This document shows positions 15,576 to 24,372 of a DNA stretch of 64,000 nt, piece after piece. Source of the stretch: Arthrobacter sp. Y81 (lineage in GTDB: Bacteria > Actinomycetota > Actinomycetes > Actinomycetales > Micrococcaceae); the NCBI RefSeq assembly GCF_002929335.1, contig NZ_PJIL01000011.1, forward strand, positions 1 through 64,000, written 5' to 3'. Each line of letters begins with the position of its first letter. Position 1 is the stretch's first letter. The notes beneath the pieces are model-generated. The model had not been told where the DNA came from. It did no database searches and saw only the letters and a program-made list of their open reading frames with translations. A program made the translations under genes and the position numbers.

Positions 15576-16802
15576 ATGCGTCCGATGCAGCACTCCAGCA
15601 AACTCCAGAATGTCCGCTACGAACTCCGCGGGCCCATCCTCCAGGCAGCAAAGGAGATGGAAGCCGAAGGGCACCGGATCCTCAAGATGAATCTTGGCGA
15701 CACCGCGCCGTTTGGCCTGGAGGCCCCCGAGTCCGTGGTGGTGGACATGATCCACCACCTGCGCGGGGCGCAGGGTTACAGCGATTCCAAGGGCATCTTC
15801 TCGGCCCGCACGGCCATCTCGCAGTACTACCAGACCAGGGGCCTGATGCAGATCGGCGTCGAGGACATCTTCATCGGCAACGGCGTGAGCGAGCTCATTT
15901 CCATGTGCCTGCAGGCGTTTATGGAAAACGGCGACGAGATCCTCATTCCTGCGCCCGACTACCCGCTGTGGACGGCCGCCGTCACCCTGACCGGCGGCAA
16001 GCCCGTGCACTATCTGTGCGATGAGGACGAGCACTGGTGGCCGGACATGGCCGACGTCGAATCAAAGATCACCAAGCGCACCAAGGCAATCGTGATCATC
16101 AATCCGAACAACCCCACCGGTGCCGTCTACCCGCGGCACATCCTGGAGCAGTTTGCCGAGTTGGCCCGCAAGCACCATTTGGTGCTGTTCTCGGATGAAA
16201 TCTACGAAAAGATCCTGTACGAGGACGCCCAGCATATCCACACCGCTTCGGTGGCCGAGGACGTCTGCGTCCTGACTTTCAGCGGGCTCTCCAAGGCCTA
16301 CCGGATGCCGGGGTACCGCGCCGGCTGGGTGGCCGTCACCGGTCCGCTCGCCGCAACACTGGCCTACCGGGAAGGCCTGGAACTGCTGGCCTCCCTGCGC
16401 CTGTGCCCCAACGTGCCGGCGCAGCACGCCATCCAGACCTGCCTTGGCGGCTACCAGAGCATCGAGGCCCTGATCCGGCCCGGCGGCAGGCTGCGCGAAC
16501 AGCGCGACCGCGCCCATAAGTTGCTCACCGCCATTCCCGGCGTCACGTGTGTGCCCGCGGCGGCGGCCATGTACCTGTTTCCCCGCCTTGACCCGGAGCT
16601 TTACCCCTTCAAGAGCGACGAACAGTTCGTCCTGGACCTGCTGCGCGAACAGAAGATCCTGGTCTCACACGGTTCGGCGTTCAACTGGCCCCGGCCGGAC
16701 CACTTCCGCTTTGTCATCCTTCCGGCCGTCGAGGACATTGAGGAAGCCGTGCGCAGGATCGCCACGTTCCTCGCCTCGTACCGGACCAGCGCGGCGGACT
16801 AG
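15576..16802 (+). CDS. Pyridoxal phosphate aminotransferase, AlaA-like
   Basis: The product is 408 residues with the fold-type-I landmarks YELRGPILQAAKEMEAEG, NPNNPTGAVYP, FSDEIYEKILYED and the Schiff-base lysine in SGLSKAYRMPGYRAGW. The whole N-terminal part matches alanine transaminases of the AlaA/AlaC group, which interconvert pyruvate/glutamate and alanine/2-oxoglutarate. The ATG at 15576 is used; no strong ribosome box precedes it, and an in-frame GTG lies at 15561. It is a single gene, divergent from the sensor kinase with 137 bases between. Confidence 0.9.
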   Translation: MRPMQHSSKLQNVRYELRGPILQAAKEMEAEGHRILKMNLGDTAPFGLEAPESVVVDMIHHLRGAQGYSDSKGIFSARTAISQYYQTRGLMQIGVEDIFIGNGVSELISMCLQAFMENGDEILIPAPDYPLWTAAVTLTGGKPVHYLCDEDEHWWPDMADVESKITKRTKAIVIINPNNPTGAVYPRHILEQFAELARKHHLVLFSDEIYEKILYEDAQHIHTASVAEDVCVLTFSGLSKAYRMPGYRAGWVAVTGPLAATLAYREGLELLASLRLCPNVPAQHAIQTCLGGYQSIEALIRPGGRLREQRDRAHKLLTAIPGVTCVPAAAAMYLFPRLDPELYPFKSDEQFVLDLLREQKILVSHGSAFNWPRPDHFRFVILPAVEDIEEAVRRIATFLASYRTSAAD

Positions 16803-16894
16803 GCTGGCCGGGCCCGTCGGCGACCAGTAACGCCGGAACGGTCCTGCCCGCAGTGCTCTGCCGTGCCTTATCCGGCCTATCGCGTACCAGTCCG

Positions 16895-16923
16895 TTGACT
16901 TGTCTCGTGGACTTAATTTAGCG
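16895..16923 (+). promoter_or_regulatory. Probable levanase promoter
   Basis: The -35 element TTGACT (16895-16900), a 17-base spacer and a poor -10 TTAGCG (16918-16923) stand 12 bases before the operator palindrome. The same order (TTGACT, 17 bases, -10, operator) precedes the fructose transporter operon. Confidence 0.45.
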
Positions 16924-16934
16924 TTCCCTCCACT

Positions 16935-16946
16935 GACAACGTTGTC
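16935..16946. promoter_or_regulatory. LacI-type operator before the levanase gene
   Basis: The palindrome GACAACGTTGTC is preceded by T. It differs by one base from the two operators flanking the lacI-type gene at 21109-21120 and 21188-21199, so the same repressor probably binds all three. Confidence 0.75.
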
Positions 16947-16967
16947 TTTCTGGGAAAGGCACGCGCG

Positions 16968-19631
16968 ATGAAGGGCGACCTCAGCACTATGCACACAACA
17001 CGAACCATCGGCTTGCGGGCAGTCACCGCCGTGGCACTGGCAGGCCTGGCCCTTGGCGGCGCCTTGGCCGGGGCCATCCCGGCCGAAGCGGCCACCACTC
17101 CGGGTGAAGAGCAGTACCGCCCGGCCGTCCATTTCTCGCCGGAGAAGAACTGGATGAACGATCCCAACGGGATGGTCTTCTACAAGGGCGTCTACCACCT
17201 CTACTACCAGCACAACCCGTCCGGGAACACCTGGGGGAACATGTCCTGGGGGCATGCGACGTCCGCTGACCTGGTCCATTGGAAGGAGCAGCCGCTGGCG
17301 ATCCCCACCGATGACCAGCAGGACATCTTCTCCGGCAGCGTGGTGGTGGACAAAAACAACTCCTCCGGCTTCGGCACCGCGACAAATCCTCCCCTGGTGG
17401 CGATTTTTACCAGCGCCTACAAGGATGCATCCCCGCACCGCGGGCTGCAGGCGCAGTCCCTGGCGTACAGCCTGGACCAGGGCCAGACCTGGACCAAGTA
17501 CGGCCAGAACCCTGTCCTCAACCGCAACTCAGCCAACTTCCGCGACCCGAAGGTCTTCTGGTACGACGCCCCGGACGGCGGCGGCTACTGGGTGATGACC
17601 GCCGTGGAGGCCTTGGACCACAAGGTGCTCCTGTACAAGTCCGATAACCTCAAGGACTGGACCGAACTGAGCTCCTTCGGGCCGGCAAACGCAACTGGCG
17701 GCTTATGGGAATGCCCTGACCTCTTTCCATTGGCCGTGGACGGAAACCCGGACAACGTCAAGTGGGTCATGGTGGTGAACATCAATCCCGGCGGCGTAGC
17801 GGGCGGTTCTGCAGGGCAGTACTTCGTGGGTGACTTTGACGGCACCGTGTTCACTGCGGACACCACGGACCCCGTGGATTCCCTCCCGGCCGGGACTCCG
17901 CTGGCGGGTTTCAACGACGGAAGTTACGGCGGCTGGACGGTCAACAACGAACCTGGAAACTGGAAGAACGGGCCCTTCGGCAGCGCACCGGCGCCGGGAA
18001 CCCTGGCCGGCCAGAACGAGGTCACCGGCTATGCAGGGGCCGGCCTGGTCAATTCCTTCAACGACGGCGACTGGCCGCTGGGCTCCATGAGTTCACCGGA
18101 GTTCACGGTCGGCAGTGACTACATCAACTTCCTGGTGGGCGGCGGACAGCATCCCCGCATCTCGGACAAGCTGGATAACAATGCCCCGGCCGGAGACCTG
18201 CTGTTCAACGGCTTCGAGGTTGCGGACGGCAGCACACTGGCCGACGCCGGCTGGACCGGAACCGCGGACCTTGAGCCCGCCTTCCAGCCGGCCACGGCAG
18301 GCGGCGACTACTTCATCGGGGCCAAACGGATCAACACCTTCGAAGCGGGTGGCGCCCCGGGTGATGACCGCCAGGGCACCCTCACGTCCCCGGCCTTCAC
18401 CGTCTCCCGAAACTTCATGAGCATGCTCGTCGGCGGCGGGCAACGCGCCGCTGACTCCGGGGAAGTCCTGGAAGCCCAGCTCCTGATCGATGGCAACGTT
18501 GTCAGAACACTCAGCGGAGACAACGCCGGCGCGCTTAACTGGAAGGGCTGGGACGTTTCGGAGTTCGCCGGCCGGAGCGCACAGCTAAGGGTCGTGGACC
18601 AGGCGGGCGGCGGGTGGGGACACCTCACCCTTGACCACGTTATGCTGACCGACCGCGCGGCCGTTCCCCGCTCGGACGAAACCACAGTCAACCTCGTGGT
18701 GGACGGGCAAGTGGTCCGGTCCGCCACGGGAACCAACAGCGAAGTCCTGGACTGGGCATCGTGGAATGTCGCGGAGTTCAGGGGCCGCCAGGCCAGCATC
18801 CGGATCGTGGACAACAACCGGTTCAGCTGGGGGCACATCCTGGCCGATGAGTTCGTTGCTTCGGCACAGCCGGCCAAGCCCCGGCTGCAGGGCTATGACT
18901 GGTTGGACTACGGCCGCGACTACTACGCGTCGGTTTCCTTCGGCAACATGCCCCAGAGCAAGCGCGTCATGCTCGGATGGATGAACAACTGGGATTACGC
19001 CAACCTCGTCCCCACTTCCCCTTGGCGCAGCGCGATGTCGCTGCCCCGCGAAGTGGGCCTCACCCAGACGGCTGACGGGCCCCGGCTGACCCAGAAGGCG
19101 GCAAGCCAGGTGGACAAGCTGGCCGCCAAATCTTCCTACAGCGAGAAGTCGGCCCGCAGCATTGCACCGGGCGTCCACCCGCTTCCGGCTGCGGCGTCAG
19201 GCGATGTCCAAAGGATCGATGTCACGTTCGCCCCGGGAACGGCAGCCAAGTCCGGCATAACGGTGCTGGGAGACGGAACAACGTCCACTGAGATCGGCTA
19301 CGACGCAGCAGCCGGCGAGGTCTACGTGGACCGGAGCAATTCCGGGAACACAGGCTTCCACCCACTGTTCACGTCGGTGGACTCGGCGCCGGTGACCGTT
19401 GATGGAAGCGGCAACGTGACCCTGCGGATCTACGTTGACCGCGCGTCGGTGGAGGTCTTTGCCCAGAACGGCCTGCGCACCATTACGGACCAGGTGTTCC
19501 CGGGTGCCGGTGCCGGTCAGGTGGCCCTCTTTGCCGAAGGCGGCACGGCCAGGGTCAAGTCGCTCACGGTCACCCCGCTTCAGCCATCCATGTTTGCCGC
19601 CGCACTCAGTACGGTGAAGAACAGCAGGTAG
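16968..19631 (+). CDS. Secreted levanase/fructan hydrolase, GH32, with nested inserted domains
   Basis: The product is 887 residues, cutting beta-fructans outside the cell. The signal peptide (about 1-41) ends AEA. The five-bladed propeller shows the nucleophile Asp65 in WMNDPNG, the RDP motif near 191 and the acid/base Glu in ECPDLF near 248. From about 311 to 631 the propeller is interrupted by a beta-rich insertion that is itself interrupted by a second copy (about 414-560). The propeller resumes at YDWLDYGRDYYASVSF; a C-terminal beta-sandwich follows (about 720-875). GGGAAAGG precedes the ATG at 16968; a second ATG lies at 16989. The gene is under a LacI-type operator. Confidence 0.93.
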   Translation: MKGDLSTMHTTRTIGLRAVTAVALAGLALGGALAGAIPAEAATTPGEEQYRPAVHFSPEKNWMNDPNGMVFYKGVYHLYYQHNPSGNTWGNMSWGHATSADLVHWKEQPLAIPTDDQQDIFSGSVVVDKNNSSGFGTATNPPLVAIFTSAYKDASPHRGLQAQSLAYSLDQGQTWTKYGQNPVLNRNSANFRDPKVFWYDAPDGGGYWVMTAVEALDHKVLLYKSDNLKDWTELSSFGPANATGGLWECPDLFPLAVDGNPDNVKWVMVVNINPGGVAGGSAGQYFVGDFDGTVFTADTTDPVDSLPAGTPLAGFNDGSYGGWTVNNEPGNWKNGPFGSAPAPGTLAGQNEVTGYAGAGLVNSFNDGDWPLGSMSSPEFTVGSDYINFLVGGGQHPRISDKLDNNAPAGDLLFNGFEVADGSTLADAGWTGTADLEPAFQPATAGGDYFIGAKRINTFEAGGAPGDDRQGTLTSPAFTVSRNFMSMLVGGGQRAADSGEVLEAQLLIDGNVVRTLSGDNAGALNWKGWDVSEFAGRSAQLRVVDQAGGGWGHLTLDHVMLTDRAAVPRSDETTVNLVVDGQVVRSATGTNSEVLDWASWNVAEFRGRQASIRIVDNNRFSWGHILADEFVASAQPAKPRLQGYDWLDYGRDYYASVSFGNMPQSKRVMLGWMNNWDYANLVPTSPWRSAMSLPREVGLTQTADGPRLTQKAASQVDKLAAKSSYSEKSARSIAPGVHPLPAAASGDVQRIDVTFAPGTAAKSGITVLGDGTTSTEIGYDAAAGEVYVDRSNSGNTGFHPLFTSVDSAPVTVDGSGNVTLRIYVDRASVEVFAQNGLRTITDQVFPGAGAGQVALFAEGGTARVKSLTVTPLQPSMFAAALSTVKNSR

Positions 19632-19649
19632 CTGCAGCACTCAAAGGAA

Positions 19650-19690
19650 AGGGCCGGTGCGCGCGGGATCCCCCCGCGGGCACCGGCCCT
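19650..19690. terminator. Bidirectional terminator hairpin
   Basis: An 11-bp outer stem (19650-19660 with 19680-19690) continues inward with a GCGGG/CCCGC stem. It lies between the convergent levanase and monooxygenase genes. Confidence 0.75.
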
Positions 19691-19706
19691 CTCGCCCGCG
19701 AAATCC

Positions 19707-20000
19707 TTAGGCCTGGGGCTGCAGCCAGGTCAGAACCGAACCGTCCCCTTCGATGTGGCGCACCAGCTCTCCGTTGAAGGCCGCACCGTAGTCCGCGCTG
19801 ATGTGCTCCTGGAACGCGGCCTCATCCCGGTACACCTCGAAGACGAAGTACTCCCTCGGGTTCGACTCACGCGTGTAGGGCAGGAACAGTTCGTTGCCCG
19901 GTTCGCTGCGCACCTTCTCGGTGAGTTCGCGCATCATTTCGGCCACCCGGGCTTCGCTGCCGGGCTTGACCGTGAATTCGGCGTAAAGCGTTTTGGTCAT
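19707..20000 (-). CDS. Antibiotic biosynthesis monooxygenase-type (ABM) protein, putative quinol monooxygenase
   Basis: The product is 97 residues with a ferredoxin-like ABM fold. The marks are LYAEFTVKPGSEARVAEMM, the middle FVFEVYRDEAAFQEHISADY and a C-terminal strand. The ATG at 20000 has GGGAG five bases before it; the in-frame TTG at 20015 is less likely. Relatives include YgiN-type quinol monooxygenases and heme-degrading proteins, so the reaction is uncertain. The gene sits inside the fructan locus but has no obvious role in it. Confidence 0.8.
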   Translation of the reverse strand: MTKTLYAEFTVKPGSEARVAEMMRELTEKVRSEPGNELFLPYTRESNPREYFVFEVYRDEAAFQEHISADYGAAFNGELVRHIEGDGSVLTWLQPQA

Positions 20001-20072
20001 GATGCTCCCTTTCAAGGATGTGTTTGCACTGGGGCTGTGTGGGGCAAGGCAAAAGCGGACCAGGCCGGTCGC

Positions 20073-21113
20073 TCAGGACGGCGGGATCTCACCGGACCCC
20101 CGCACGATGAGTTCCGACGGCACGGTGTACGTTGTCGGGGCAATCCTGTCGCCGTCGATGCGGGCCAGCAGGCGTTCGGCCGCGAGATTGCCTATCCGCT
20201 CCGGGTGCTGGGCAATCACGGTGATCCCCGGTTCCATCATGTCCGCCAGCGTGAAGTCGTCGAACCCCACCAGTGCCACGCGTTTGCTGGCACCCAGCTC
20301 CTTGAGCGCCCTCATCACTCCAAAGGTGACCAGGTTCTGGCTGGAAAAAATGGCGGTGGGCGGGTCATCGGAGGCCAGGAGCTCCAGTGCCGCCAGCCGC
20401 GCCGACTCCTCGTCATGCAGTCCTTCGCGGACGGGAACAGCTGACGTGGCGAGGCCGGCCCTCCCCAGTTCCTCGATGAAGCCCCGCCTCCGCTCCCGCG
20501 CCGTTTGGATTTCGGTGCGGTCGCCCAGGTAGGCGAGCTTCCGGTGCCCGTGGGCCAGCAGATGGGAGGCCGCCGTAGCGGCACCGACGGCGTTGTCCGT
20601 CACCACGGCATCGGCGTCGATGCCTACGGGTTCGCGGTCGATGAACACCATGGGCAGGTCCCGGGAGTGCTCCGGGATGACGTATGCCTGGCTCCTGGCA
20701 ATCGGCGTCAGCACCAGGCCGTCCACCCGCCGGCCCAGGAATGCGGCGACAAGTGCTTTCTCACGCTGGGGATCGTCGTCCAGGCTGGCGGCGAACACCG
20801 CGATCCCGCGTTCAGCGAGTGAATCCTCCAGCGCCCGGTGGATCTCTCCGCTGAATGGGTTGGACACGCTGGGCAGCAGCAGGCCGATGCTCAGCGTCTG
20901 CCGCCCGGTCCGCCGGAGGCTTCCTGCGGCCATGTCCAGTTGGTAGTTGAGCTGCTGGGAGGCCCCGAGGACGCGGAGCCGGGTGGACTCGGAAACGCCC
21001 GGTTCATCATTCATGACGCGCGACACCGTCTTGATGCCAACCCCGGCCAACGCCGCCACGTGGCGCATTGTGGGCCTGCCCTGCGTCGCCTCTGCTTGGT
21101 AACGATTAGACAT
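20073..21113 (-). CDS. LacI family transcriptional regulator of the fructan locus
   Basis: The product is 346 residues. The helix-turn-helix and hinge helix lie at residues 13-70 (MRHVAALAGVGIKTVSRVMNDEPG), followed by a periplasmic-binding-like sugar sensor domain. The ATG at 21113 lies inside a GACATCGTTGTC palindrome (21109-21120), so its own repression is likely. A TTG at 21122 is an alternative start. It is divergent from the fructose-type ABC transporter operon, whose promoter carries a second copy of the palindrome. The effector is probably fructose or a phosphorylated derivative. Confidence 0.9.
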   Translation of the reverse strand: MSNRYQAEATQGRPTMRHVAALAGVGIKTVSRVMNDEPGVSESTRLRVLGASQQLNYQLDMAAGSLRRTGRQTLSIGLLLPSVSNPFSGEIHRALEDSLAERGIAVFAASLDDDPQREKALVAAFLGRRVDGLVLTPIARSQAYVIPEHSRDLPMVFIDREPVGIDADAVVTDNAVGAATAASHLLAHGHRKLAYLGDRTEIQTARERRRGFIEELGRAGLATSAVPVREGLHDEESARLAALELLASDDPPTAIFSSQNLVTFGVMRALKELGASKRVALVGFDDFTLADMMEPGITVIAQHPERIGNLAAERLLARIDGDRIAPTTYTVPSELIVRGSGEIPPS

Positions 21114-21120
21114 CGTTGTC
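21109..21120. promoter_or_regulatory. LacI-type operator overlapping the regulator start codon
   Basis: GACATCGTTGTC, one base from perfect two-fold symmetry, covers the regulator's ATG. An identical copy lies 79 bases away at 21188, upstream of the transporter genes. Confidence 0.75.
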
Positions 21121-21150
21121 AAACCTCGTCCTTCATTATCGATTTATGCC

Positions 21151-21179
21151 TTGACTGTACCGTGTGAGCTTGGTTACAT
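21151..21179 (+). promoter_or_regulatory. Promoter of the fructose-type ABC operon
   Basis: The -35 element TTGACT (21151-21156), a 17-base spacer and the -10 element TTACAT (21174-21179) are followed eight bases later by the operator, so a bound repressor would block the start site near 21186. Confidence 0.65.
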
Positions 21180-21187
21180 GTTTCCAT

Positions 21188-21199
21188 GACATCGTTGTC
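21188..21199. promoter_or_regulatory. LacI-type operator before the ABC transporter operon
   Basis: GACATCGTTGTC flanked by T and A (TGACATCGTTGTCA), at the predicted transcription start of the transporter operon. Confidence 0.75.
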
Positions 21200-21233
21200 A
21201 GGCACAACTCGTGCCACGGAAACAGGAGATTCA

Positions 21234-22352
21234 ATGTTGAGTTCCACAGCCCCACGGACCGTCGCAACCCGTTTGTTCGCCCTCGGCGCCGTCCTGACGC
21301 TCGGCACGCTTAGCCTGACGGCATGCGGCGGAAACACCTCCTCCACCGGCTCCACCGGCGGATCGTCGTCGGACAAGATCGGCGTCTCGCTGATCGTCAA
21401 GACCACCTCGAACCCGTTCTTCGTCTCCATGCAGGACGGCGCCAAGAAGGCCGCCGAGTCCGGCGGCGTGGACCTCAAGCTGGCAGCCGGCAAGGCCGAC
21501 GGTGACGAGGACACCCAGATCCAGGCCATCGAAAACGCCATCTCCAAGGGCGACAAGGGCATACTGATCACCCCCAACGGCCCGTCCGTCGTCGACGCCC
21601 TCAAGAAGGCCAAGGACGCCGGACTCTTCGTCATCGCCCTGGACACTCCCCCGGACCCGGCGGATGCTGCTGACATCACCTTCGCCACGGACAACTTCGC
21701 CGCCGGTGAGCTCATCGGCAAATGGACCGCGGCCCAGCTCGGCGGAAAAAAAGCCACCATCGCCCTCGTGGACCTCTTCGATGACAAGATTGTCTCGGTC
21801 GACTACAACCGCGACCAGGGCTTCCTCACCGGACTCGGCATCGACACCGCCGACGCGAAGAAGAACGGCGACGAGGCCAAGACCGGCAAGTACACCGGCG
21901 GCCAGGGCGGCGACTACGAGCTCGTCGGCAACCAGGCATCCCAGGGCAACGAGGACGGCGGCCGCACAGCCATGGAAACCCTCCTCGCCAAGAACCCCAA
22001 CATCAACGTCGTCTACACCATCAACGAACCGGCAGCCGCCGGAGCGTATGAGGCCCTGAAGTCTGCCGGCAAGGAAAAGGACGTCCTGGTGGTCTCCATC
22101 GACGGCGGCTGCACCGGTGTGAACAACGTCAAGTCAGGTGTCATCGGTGCCACTGCGCAGCAGTACCCGGTCAAGATGGCCGAACTGGGCGTGAAGGCCA
22201 TCGTTGACCTGGCCAAGACCGGCAAGAAGCCCGCCAACTCCGAGGGCCTGGACTTCTACAACACCGGCGTCGAACTCGTCACTGACAAGCCGGCCGACGG
22301 CATCAAGAGCATCACCACCACCGCGGCATCCGACATCTGCTGGGGAAAGTAG
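21234..22352 (+). CDS. Sugar ABC transporter substrate-binding lipoprotein (fructose/ribose type)
   Basis: The product is 372 residues with a lipoprotein signal (lipobox LTAC near residue 25) and a Ser/Gly/Thr linker. The type-I periplasmic-binding domain is recognised by VSLIVKTTSNPFFVSMQDGAKKA and the paired DTPPDPADAADITFATDN region. It belongs to the FrcB/RbsB class (CUT2). The ATG at 21234 has AGGAGA upstream; ATG 21186 sits within the operator and is not used. It is the first gene of the transporter operon. A hairpin after it (22369-22406) may make it more abundant than the membrane parts. Confidence 0.92.
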   Translation: MLSSTAPRTVATRLFALGAVLTLGTLSLTACGGNTSSTGSTGGSSSDKIGVSLIVKTTSNPFFVSMQDGAKKAAESGGVDLKLAAGKADGDEDTQIQAIENAISKGDKGILITPNGPSVVDALKKAKDAGLFVIALDTPPDPADAADITFATDNFAAGELIGKWTAAQLGGKKATIALVDLFDDKIVSVDYNRDQGFLTGLGIDTADAKKNGDEAKTGKYTGGQGGDYELVGNQASQGNEDGGRTAMETLLAKNPNINVVYTINEPAAAGAYEALKSAGKEKDVLVVSIDGGCTGVNNVKSGVIGATAQQYPVKMAELGVKAIVDLAKTGKKPANSEGLDFYNTGVELVTDKPADGIKSITTTAASDICWGK

Positions 22353-22368
22353 CCACGCAGTTTCACTG

Positions 22369-22406
22369 AGTGCGGGGAGGCCGGAACCTGTAGGCCGCCC
22401 CGCACT
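22369..22406 (+). terminator. Intercistronic hairpin between binding-protein and permease genes
   Basis: The left arm 22369-22382 and the right arm 22393-22406 pair with one internal mismatch. Such hairpins often attenuate transcription or protect the upstream mRNA. A GCTAGCTAGCTAGC stretch follows at 22418-22431. Confidence 0.6.
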
Positions 22407-22464
22407 TCTTCTCCCGAGCTAGCTAGCTAGCAGTAGCACCCATCATCGAAGATCAGGACATATC

Positions 22465-23511
22465 GTGACCCAGCAACAGACCGCCGGCCCGCCCAGCGCC
22501 GGGCATGCCGACCTGGCGGAGGAATTCCTCGACCGACAGACCCCGCTTAGCCGGATACGCAATATCCTCCACCGTTACCCCGCCGTCAGCCCTGCCCTCG
22601 TCCTTCTGATCGCGGTGGTCGTGTTCGGCCTGCTCAATGACAGGTTCCTGCGGGTTGAAAACCTCTCCCTGATTACGCAGCAGGTCTCCGTCGTCGGCAC
22701 CCTGGCCATCGCCCAGACCCTCATCATCCTCACCGCCGGCATCGACCTTTCCGTCGGTGCCGTCATGATCCTCTCCTCCATGGTCGTGGCCCAACTCGCC
22801 GTCAACAACGGACTGCCCGCGCCCGTCGCGCTGCTCGCAGGCCTGGTCATCGGACTCGCCGCCGGAGCCTTGAACGGGTTCCTGGTCACCAGGTTCCGGC
22901 TCCCCCCGTTCATCGTCACCCTGGGCACACTGAACATCTTCATCGCACTGACCCTTCTCTACTCCAACGGGGCCACCGTGCGCGGCTCGGCAATGCCGGA
23001 CCTGCTGACCTGGACCGGAACCACCTTCCCGGTGGGCCCGGTGCGGATCTCCACCGGCGTCGTCGTGATGCTGCTGCTCTACATCGCCATCGCGTTCATC
23101 CTCGGCAAAACCGCCTGGGGCCGGCACGTCTACGCCGTGGGCGACGACAAGGAAGCCGCCCGGCTGGCCGGCATCGCCGTAAACAAAGTCCTCATGAGCG
23201 TCTACCTCGCCGCCGGCGCTGTCCTGGCCATCGGCGCCTGGATCCAAATCGGCCGGACCAACGCCGCCAGCCCCAACGCCGGCGTGGACCTGAACCTCGA
23301 CTCCATCACCGCCGTCGTCATCGGCGGAACCAGCCTCTTCGGCGGCCGCGGCTCCGTCTGGGGAACCCTTTTGGGCGCCTTGATCGTCGGCGTGTTCCGC
23401 AACGGCCTCTCGCTGGCCGGCCTGGATGTGCTCTACCAGACCCTCGCCGTGGGCGTCCTCATCATCCTCGCTGTGTCCATCGACCAGTGGATCCGAAAGG
23501 TGAAATCATGA
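22465..23511 (+). CDS. Sugar ABC transporter permease (CUT2, FrcC/RbsC type)
   Basis: The product is 348 residues with about ten membrane segments. The CUT2 permease signature region is present (GIAVNKVLMSVYLAAGAVLA and AVVIGGTSLFGGRGSVWGTL). The GTG start at 22465 follows AGGA. The stop overlaps the ATG of the ATPase gene by four bases (ATGA), showing coupled translation. With the flanking genes it forms a monosaccharide importer; fructose is the likely solute because of the GH32 enzymes and the kinase. Confidence 0.92.
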   Translation: MTQQQTAGPPSAGHADLAEEFLDRQTPLSRIRNILHRYPAVSPALVLLIAVVVFGLLNDRFLRVENLSLITQQVSVVGTLAIAQTLIILTAGIDLSVGAVMILSSMVVAQLAVNNGLPAPVALLAGLVIGLAAGALNGFLVTRFRLPPFIVTLGTLNIFIALTLLYSNGATVRGSAMPDLLTWTGTTFPVGPVRISTGVVVMLLLYIAIAFILGKTAWGRHVYAVGDDKEAARLAGIAVNKVLMSVYLAAGAVLAIGAWIQIGRTNAASPNAGVDLNLDSITAVVIGGTSLFGGRGSVWGTLLGALIVGVFRNGLSLAGLDVLYQTLAVGVLIILAVSIDQWIRKVKS

Positions 23512-24302
23512 CCGCCACCCAATTCCAGCCTGCCGGCACCGGGCTCCGCCAGCCCATCCTGCAGGCCAGGAACCTCGTCAAAACCTTCGGCCGCGTCGTG
23601 GGCCTGGACGGGGTCAGCCTCGACCTGTACCCCGGCGAAGTCCTGGCCATCATCGGCGACAACGGCGCCGGCAAATCCACGCTCATCAAATGCCTCACCG
23701 GCGCCGAGATTCCGGACTCGGGCGAACTCATGGTTTCCGGCAAGCAGGTCCACTTCAAACGCCCGCAGGACGCCCGCATCCACGGCATTGAAACCGTGTA
23801 CCAGAACCTGGCAGTCTCGCCTGCCTTGGACGTGGCCTCCAACCTCTTCCTGGGCCGTGAGGAACGCCTGCCCGGCCCGCTTGGCAAGATCTTCCGCGTC
23901 CTCGACACCAAGGGCATGCGCCGCAAGGCCAAGGAAGAGCTGACCCGACTGGGCATCTCGACACTGCAGGACGTGACGGTCCCAGTGGAGAACCTGTCCG
24001 GCGGCCAGCGCCAGGCTGTGGCGGTGGCGCGGGCCGCGGCATTCGGTTCCAAGGTGGTGGTCCTGGACGAGCCGACGGCGGCGCTCGGCGTGCGCGAATC
24101 CAACCAGGTCCTGCAACTGGTCCGGGACCTCCGGGACCGCGGGCTCCCCGTCATCCTGATTAGCCACAACATGCCGCACGTGTTCGATGTCGCCGACCGT
24201 ATCCACATCCAGCGCCTCGGCAAATGCGCTGCCACCATCACGCCGCAGTCGCACAGCATGACCGATGCGGTGGCCATCATGACCGGCGCGGCCACGGCCT
24301 GA
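23508..24302 (+). CDS. Sugar ABC transporter ATP-binding protein (single ABC domain, FrcA-like)
   Basis: The product is 264 residues with one nucleotide-binding domain: Walker A GDNGAGKST (about 48-56), Q-loop in VYQNLAV, signature LSGGQRQAVAVARA, Walker B VVVLDEPTAAL and H-loop LISHNMPHV. Most CUT2 ATPases carry two fused domains; a single domain is the FrcA pattern for fructose uptake. The start overlaps the permease stop. Confidence 0.92.
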   Translation: MTATQFQPAGTGLRQPILQARNLVKTFGRVVGLDGVSLDLYPGEVLAIIGDNGAGKSTLIKCLTGAEIPDSGELMVSGKQVHFKRPQDARIHGIETVYQNLAVSPALDVASNLFLGREERLPGPLGKIFRVLDTKGMRRKAKEELTRLGISTLQDVTVPVENLSGGQRQAVAVARAAAFGSKVVVLDEPTAALGVRESNQVLQLVRDLRDRGLPVILISHNMPHVFDVADRIHIQRLGKCAATITPQSHSMTDAVAIMTGAATA

Positions 24303-24327
24303 GCGCCGCAGTAGTTTCACTAAAGCT

Positions 24328-24354
24328 CCGTCCGCGGACCGGATCCGCGGACGG
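24328..24354 (+). terminator. Hairpin between ABC ATPase and kinase genes
   Basis: An 11-bp perfect stem (24328-24338 with 24344-24354) has a 5-base loop. It could reduce read-through into the kinase gene, which begins 19 bases later. Confidence 0.6.
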
Positions 24355-24372
24355 CTTCACGAAAGAGATCCA

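Noticed and set aside
22418..22431. GCTAGCTAGCTAGC tract as an attachment or recombination site
   Set aside because: A simple tetranucleotide repeat with no mobile gene or flanking duplication nearby.
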